Assembly (NCBI GenBank): GCA_020054055.1
Contig: JAGVLZ010000350.1
Location: forward strand, 1-9,323
Source of the DNA: Phycisphaerales bacterium
GTDB lineage: Bacteria; Planctomycetota; Phycisphaerae; Phycisphaerales; UBA1924
Direction: 5' to 3'
DNA length: 9,323 bases
Shown: in pieces, positions 5,604 through 9,323 of the stretch
Layout: every line of letters starts with the position of its first letter
How positions within the stretch are numbered: the first letter of the stretch is position 1
Translations under genes and position numbers: made by a program
The notes under the pieces: model-generated
The model's input: the letters and a program-made list of their open reading frames with translations, nothing else
The model's database searches: none
Told to the model about the DNA's origin: nothing

Positions 5604-6723
5604 CAGAGGAGGAAAGAGGCCAGCCCTTGCCTTGCTCGTAGAGCGCGATGACCGCGAGCACGAGGAGGACTTGGATTCCGATGAGAATCGCCTGCCACCC
5701 CGTCGCCACGCTGAGCATGATCCCGCTGATCCCGGTGATGGCGGTGCAGCCGCAGATCACGGCGAGCGTGCGCGGCACGCTCAGACCCGCGGCGAGCAAT
5801 CGGTGCGAGAAATGCTGCCGGTCGCCGACGAAGGGGCTCTTGCGCTGCGAGAGACGGATGACGATGACGCTCGCCATGTCGTAGAGCGGGACGGCGAGGA
5901 TGCAGAGGGGCATGAGGACGGCGAACGGCGGAAAGCCGGTTGATGCGGGCACATAGGTCGTGCGAACGGTCAGGAACGCAAGCAGGAATCCAAGAACAAG
6001 CGAACCGCCATCGCCCATGAAAATAGTCGCGCCGCGCGTTCGGGGGGCGTTGAAAACGAGAAACCCGAGGAGCGCGCCGACGAGCAGCGCGAGCATCGCG
6101 GCAATGAACCATTGTCCATTCATCAGCGCGACGATGAGAAACAGTGAACTCGCCACGGCCCCCACCCCCGCGCTCAGCCCATCCATGTTGTCCATGAAGT
6201 TCATCGCGTTCGTGACCGCGACGAGCCACACAACCGTCAGGGCGATCGAGAGCCAGGAGCCGCCGACGTGCGCGTCGAGGAGAGTCAGGAGACGGACGTC
6301 AAAGGCGATGACCACGCCGGCCGCGACGATGAGCATCAGCGCGAACTTGGGCCACGCGGGCATGGGGCGGCGGTCGTCGAGCAGTCCAAGCGCATGAAGC
6401 GAGAAGAGCGCGCCGAGCAATCCGACCGCCATCGGCGTCTGCTGGTGGATGCCCTCCAGGTGTGGCCTGAGCACGGGGACGAGCCCGACGACCCATTCAG
6501 GATCGAGCCGGATCACGCCCAACCCCGCGAGCATCGGCCCCGCAATCGCCCAGAAAATCGCCACACCGCCGATGTTGGGCACCGCGTGCTGAATCTTCGA
6601 TTGCCCCTTCGCGCCGGAAGAATCGAGCAGCAGCCTGCGCCTTCCGAACGCCCGCGCGACACACGTCAGCGCGAGCGACAACACGAACGACACGCCCGCG
6701 AGCATGAAAACAGCGCCAACCAT
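5587..6723 (-). CDS. wecA: WecA/TagO-type undecaprenyl-phosphate sugar-1-phosphate transferase (MraY/WecA superfamily)
   Basis: A 378-residue polytopic inner-membrane enzyme, the usual length for the family. It transfers a sugar-1-phosphate (typically GlcNAc-1-P from UDP-GlcNAc) to the polyprenyl-phosphate carrier, the first step of surface polysaccharide assembly. Family motifs in order are K-x-x-H then VPNIGGVAIF (43-57), the Asp pair LLDDRRP (114-120), NAMNFMDNMDGLSAG (172-186), FNAPRTRGATIFMGDGGSLVLG (split across 224-245) and DRQHFSHRLLAAG (301-313). The last motif is the WecA/TagO HxxH form rather than the MraY form. It starts 25 bp after the DUF4034-like stop and ends 22 bp before the wzy-like start, consistent with one operon. 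Its last codons (EGSRL) and stop come from a palindromic repeat. The exact sugar substrate is not visible. Confidence 0.9.
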   Translation of the reverse strand: MVGAVFMLAGVSFVLSLALTCVARAFGRRRLLLDSSGAKGQSKIQHAVPNIGGVAIFWAIAGPMLAGLGVIRLDPEWVVGLVPVLRPHLEGIHQQTPMAVGLLGALFSLHALGLLDDRRPMPAWPKFALMLIVAAGVVIAFDVRLLTLLDAHVGGSWLSIALTVVWLVAVTNAMNFMDNMDGLSAGVGAVASSLFLIVALMNGQWFIAAMLALLVGALLGFLVFNAPRTRGATIFMGDGGSLVLGFLLAFLTVRTTYVPASTGFPPFAVLMPLCILAVPLYDMASVIVIRLSQRKSPFVGDRQHFSHRLLAAGLSVPRTLAVICGCTAITGISGIMLSVATGWQAILIGIQVLLVLAVIALYEQGKGWPLSSSEGSRL

Positions 6724-6735
6724 CGACGCAGCATA

Positions 6736-6740
6736 CCTTC
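6736..6740 (-). promoter_or_regulatory. Probable ribosome binding site of the wecA-like gene
   Basis: GAAGG on the minus strand, in the 25-bp gap after the preceding stop. The 12-nt spacing to the ATG at 6723 is on the long side, but no closer candidate is seen. Confidence 0.45.
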
Positions 6741-6748
6741 ACCAATCG

Positions 6749-7777
6749 TCAAGCCGCCGCCGCGAGCGAGGAACCCGAGCACTCGGATTGAGCGCGGGCG
6801 AACATCGCGGCGGGCTGCCCGACGAAGCACCAGGGCGACTCGGTCACCCAGTTCCCGATCGCGGCGAACTGCGTCGCGGCCTCGCGGTGCATCCCCGCTT
6901 TCCAGAAACAGAAGGCGAAGTAGTTGCGGTTGCGGAGGCTGTCGATGCCGGGCTTGAAGCCGCGCGGGTCGAAGGCGGCTTCCGCGGCGGCGCGGAGCGA
7001 ACGCTGGATGGCGGGCTCGCGAAAGAAGTCGGCCGGCACCAGCCCTTCTTCATTCGCGGACGCAAACCACGTCTCGATGTGCGCCTCGGCCGTCAGCACG
7101 TGCAGGGGCGAGCCGGGCTCGATCCCGGCGGTGCTGGTGCGGACGAAGTCCCACATCTCCGCGTTGGAGCCGTACCACTTCTGACACAGCGACTGCATCC
7201 GCGCGGTGTGGGCCTGTCGATGCTGTGGCGCGCGCCGGGTGCTTTCGTTGAAGCGTCGGCCGATCTCGTCCTTGTCGAGTTGCAAGCCGATCGCAGTGCG
7301 GATCAACCACGACCAAGGCGTGGCGTCGCCCGGATCGAGCGACGCGGCACGCTGCAGGCTTGCGTCCGCCTCTTCCAGTCGCGCAAAGAAGACCGCGATT
7401 GCCTCTTCTTTGACGGTCTCGGCGTGCCCATCGCCGCGCGCTTCCCACGCCCCGTTGACCGCCTGTGCGCCATCCATCAGCCAGGCGGAAGGAGAGTTCG
7501 GGCGTGTACGCTTCCATGCGGCGGTCCACTCGGGGCGTTCCGGGCACTCTGCCAGCACGTCCGAATAAAACTGCCGATCGTCGGGGGACATCGGCGAATC
7601 CATCAGAGCCGCCGCGGGCTCCCAGTCACCGTGCTCGAGCGCTTTCCGCGCTTGTCGCGCCAACGGGTCGCCGCGTGATGAATCAAAGGTCGGCTCGCGC
7701 GCCGGCGTGGGGAGCGCGGCCCGAACCGTCTGGAAGACTGGGCGGGAAAGTCCGAAGAGTTCAAGAAGTTTGCGCAT
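6749..7777 (-). CDS. DUF4034-like protein
   Basis: A soluble 342-residue protein with no signal peptide or membrane segment. Residues about 93-240 resemble DUF4034: PNSPSAWLMDGAQAVNGAWEARG-type helices (93-115), then FFARLEEADASLQRAASLDPGDATPW (split across 130-155), QKWYGSNAEMWDFVR (199-213) and LHVLTAEAHIE (225-235). A later block RNRNYFAFCFWKAGMHREAATQF (283-304) looks like one helix-turn-helix TPR unit. The domain has no established biochemical function. The frame stays open back to 8113, but that part overlaps the dehydrogenase gene in another phase. The ATG at 7777 has GGAG 9 nt upstream and is taken as the start. The gene is probably the first of the glycan operon, so a role linked to envelope polysaccharide is possible but unproven. 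Confidence 0.7.
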   Translation of the reverse strand: MRKLLELFGLSRPVFQTVRAALPTPAREPTFDSSRGDPLARQARKALEHGDWEPAAALMDSPMSPDDRQFYSDVLAECPERPEWTAAWKRTRPNSPSAWLMDGAQAVNGAWEARGDGHAETVKEEAIAVFFARLEEADASLQRAASLDPGDATPWSWLIRTAIGLQLDKDEIGRRFNESTRRAPQHRQAHTARMQSLCQKWYGSNAEMWDFVRTSTAGIEPGSPLHVLTAEAHIETWFASANEEGLVPADFFREPAIQRSLRAAAEAAFDPRGFKPGIDSLRNRNYFAFCFWKAGMHREAATQFAAIGNWVTESPWCFVGQPAAMFARAQSECSGSSLAAAA

Positions 7778-7786
7778 CGCCAGCGG

Positions 7787-7790
7787 CTCC
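7787..7790 (-). promoter_or_regulatory. Ribosome binding site of the DUF4034-like gene
   Basis: GGAG on the minus strand, 9 nt before the ATG at 7777. It supports this start over longer in-frame versions that would run into the dehydrogenase gene. Confidence 0.55.
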
Positions 7791-7925
7791 GACGGTCCCG
7801 GGACGACGGGATCGCGGGCGATGTATCGGCCGATGCGGGCGGCGGATGAACCCAACTCGCTCACCGTCGCGATGAATCGAATGAAATTCCGAGAAACGAG
7901 CGGGTTCGCGCCGGGTGCTTTTGGG

Positions 7926-9323
7926 CTAGAGCCATCGCGCCACGCAGACCTTGGACTTCGTGAAGAACTTCGGCCCATCTTCCCCGTTCGCGTGCAGGTC
8001 GCCGAAGAAGGACTGCTTCCACCCGCTGAAGGGGAAGGCGGCCATCGGGGCGGGCACTCCCACGTTGATCCCGAGCATCCCCGCATCGACGTGCGTCCGA
8101 AAGCGGCGGGCATCGTGGCCGCTGCTCGTGAAGATCACGGCCATATTGCCGTATTTCGACCGATTCACGGCGGCGATCGCGGCATCGAGTGTCTTCTCGC
8201 GCATGACCGAGAGCACGGGCCCAAAGATCTCATCCTCGACGACCGCCATCCCGGGGCGGACATGATCGATGATCGTCGGGCCGACGAAGCAGCCACCCTT
8301 CGGCAGCGCCGCGGTGCGCCCGTCGAGCACCACCGTGGCTCCCTCCTTCGCGCCGAGGTCGATGTACTTGTGGACGCGCTCCTTCGCCTCCGCATCCACC
8401 AGCGGCCCCATGCCGACGCCCGGCTCGCCGCCCGGTCCAACCCTGATCTTCTTCGCCGCCTCAGCAAGCGCGGGCACGAGCCAGTCCCCCGAGTCGCCGA
8501 CGCACACGACAACCGACCCGGCAAGACACCGCTGCCCCGCGTTGCCGAAGGCCGACCCGATGATCCCCTCGACCGCCGCCCCGCGGTTCGCGTCGGGCAT
8601 CACAATCGTGTGGTTCTTCGCCCCGCACATGCACTGAGCGCGCTTCCCCGCCGCCGTCGCGGTCTTGTAGATGTGCTCCCCCGCACGAGTCGAACCAACG
8701 AACGAGACCGCCTTCACATCGTCGTGCTTGATGAGGTAGTCCACGACCGTCGCCCCGCCATGGACGAGGTTCAGCACGCCGGCGGGAAGCCCCGCTTCGT
8801 GTGCGATTTCCACCGCGCGCGTCGCGCTCATCGGCACCTTCTCGCTCGGCTTCAGCACGAACGTGTTCCCGCACGCCACCGCCATGGGCCACATCCACAA
8901 GGGCACCATCACCGGGAAGTTGAAGGGCGTCACGCCGACGCACACCCCCAGCGGCACTCGGTCCACCGTCGAGTCGATGCCCACGCCGCCCTGATCTTCC
9001 GTCCGGCAGAAACTCGTGCTCACCGCGATCTGCGGCAGCGTCCGACCCATCATCAGCAGCGGCGCGGCGCACGCGAACTCAACGCAGTCGATCCCGCGCC
9101 GCACGCTGCCGATCGCTTCCGCCCTCGTCTTGCCGTGCTCCTTCACCACGATGTCGGCAAGTTCCCCCGCCTTCGCTTCGAGCAGCGCCTTGTACCGGAA
9201 GAGGAACTGAATGCGATCGCCGACCGGAGTCGCCGACCAGCCGGGGAACGCCAGCCGGGCCGCCTCGACCGCGTCCTCCGCGGCCCTCATCGAGTCCAAC
9301 TCGACCTGCGTGAGTTGCTCGGA
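7926..9323 (-). CDS. mmsA: Methylmalonate-semialdehyde dehydrogenase, CoA-acylating (partial, 5' end outside window)
   Basis: The frame is open to the right edge (visible start SEQLTQVELDSM), so the true start lies beyond 9323. The family converts methylmalonate semialdehyde with CoA and NAD+ to propionyl-CoA and CO2, in valine and myo-inositol catabolism; cytoplasmic. Counting from the edge, hallmarks are PFNFPVMVPLWMWP (~133-146), KPSE (~158-161), FVGSTRAGEHIY (~208-219), GAKNHTIVMPDAN (~234-246) and AGQRCLAGS with the catalytic Cys at ~266 (codon 8528-8526). The C-terminal signature is GINVGVPAPMAAFPFSGWK...FFGDLHANGEDG...FFT. The general-base Glu of hydrolytic ALDHs is absent: CMCGAKNH stands where they have ELGG, as expected for the CoA-acylating subfamily. 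The nearest downstream gene starts 148 bp later. MMSDH is a confident call; the in vivo pathway is not fixed by this context. Confidence 0.95.
   Translation of the reverse strand, partial: SEQLTQVELDSMRAAEDAVEAARLAFPGWSATPVGDRIQFLFRYKALLEAKAGELADIVVKEHGKTRAEAIGSVRRGIDCVEFACAAPLLMMGRTLPQIAVSTSFCRTEDQGGVGIDSTVDRVPLGVCVGVTPFNFPVMVPLWMWPMAVACGNTFVLKPSEKVPMSATRAVEIAHEAGLPAGVLNLVHGGATVVDYLIKHDDVKAVSFVGSTRAGEHIYKTATAAGKRAQCMCGAKNHTIVMPDANRGAAVEGIIGSAFGNAGQRCLAGSVVVCVGDSGDWLVPALAEAAKKIRVGPGGEPGVGMGPLVDAEAKERVHKYIDLGAKEGATVVLDGRTAALPKGGCFVGPTIIDHVRPGMAVVEDEIFGPVLSVMREKTLDAAIAAVNRSKYGNMAVIFTSSGHDARRFRTHVDAGMLGINVGVPAPMAAFPFSGWKQSFFGDLHANGEDGPKFFTKSKVCVARWL

Noticed and set aside
6268..6957. A 229-codon plus-strand frame across the wecA-like/DUF4034-like junction
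   Set aside because: It is arginine-rich with no motif, and it runs opposite the well-defined wecA-like motifs and the tail of the DUF4034-like gene.
7370..7405. Possible fourth copy of repeat family A (CCGCCTCTTC near 7378)
   Set aside because: Only one short arm resembles the element. The rest does not align, and the encoded residues fit the DUF4034-like protein.
7778..8113. N-terminal extension of the DUF4034-like protein to an ATG at 8113
   Set aside because: The extra residues are low-complexity S/R/P-rich and largely overlap the end of mmsA in another phase; GGAG before 7777 marks a better start.

Overview
The window is GC-rich, about 60-65% by eye, and reads almost entirely on the minus strand. 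It looks like the chromosome of a planctomycete, possibly Phycisphaerae. This rests on the style of the protein sequences, the abundance of small palindromic repeats inside and between genes, and a DUF4034-like protein beside surface-glycan genes. The assignment is inference: there is no rRNA or other marker to prove it. No tRNA, rRNA, CRISPR array, transposase or phage gene was seen.

In transcription order (right to left): (1) 9323-7926, the 3' part of a CoA-acylating methylmalonate-semialdehyde dehydrogenase (mmsA), cut by the window edge. (2) 7777-6749, a soluble DUF4034-like protein. (3) 6723-5587, a WecA/TagO-type polyprenyl-phosphate sugar-1-phosphate transferase. (4) 5564-3156, a large O-antigen-ligase/Wzy-like membrane protein with a TPR-like C-terminal region. 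(5) 2842-734, elongation factor G (fusA), with its own promoter at 3102-3129 and a leader of about 250 nt. (6) 469-1, the 5' part of a PduO-type cob(I)alamin adenosyltransferase, cut by the left edge and lacking a stop in the window.

Genes 2-4 are tightly spaced (25 and 22 bp gaps) and are probably one operon. WecA-like activity would load the first sugar phosphate on the lipid carrier, and the Wzy-like protein would polymerise or ligate the chain. fusA is an independent unit away from the usual rpsL-rpsG-tuf context. The two end genes could both serve propionyl-CoA/methylmalonyl-CoA metabolism: MMSDH makes propionyl-CoA, and the adenosyltransferase makes the cofactor of methylmalonyl-CoA mutase. 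That link is only suggestive.

The most unusual content is a set of small palindromic elements embedded in protein-coding sequence. One family of 36-44 bp occurs three times in the same orientation (262-305, 4638-4673, 5562-5603). Each copy is read in a different codon phase. One copy supplies the stop codon of the wecA-like gene plus the Shine-Dalgarno and first ATG of the wzy-like gene. A 60-bp nested palindrome (3152-3211) encodes the last residues and stop of the wzy-like gene. A composite palindromic block (4167-4318) encodes a hydrophilic loop of about 50 residues between two membrane helices of the same protein. This resembles, by analogy, the Rickettsia palindromic elements that insert into ORFs.
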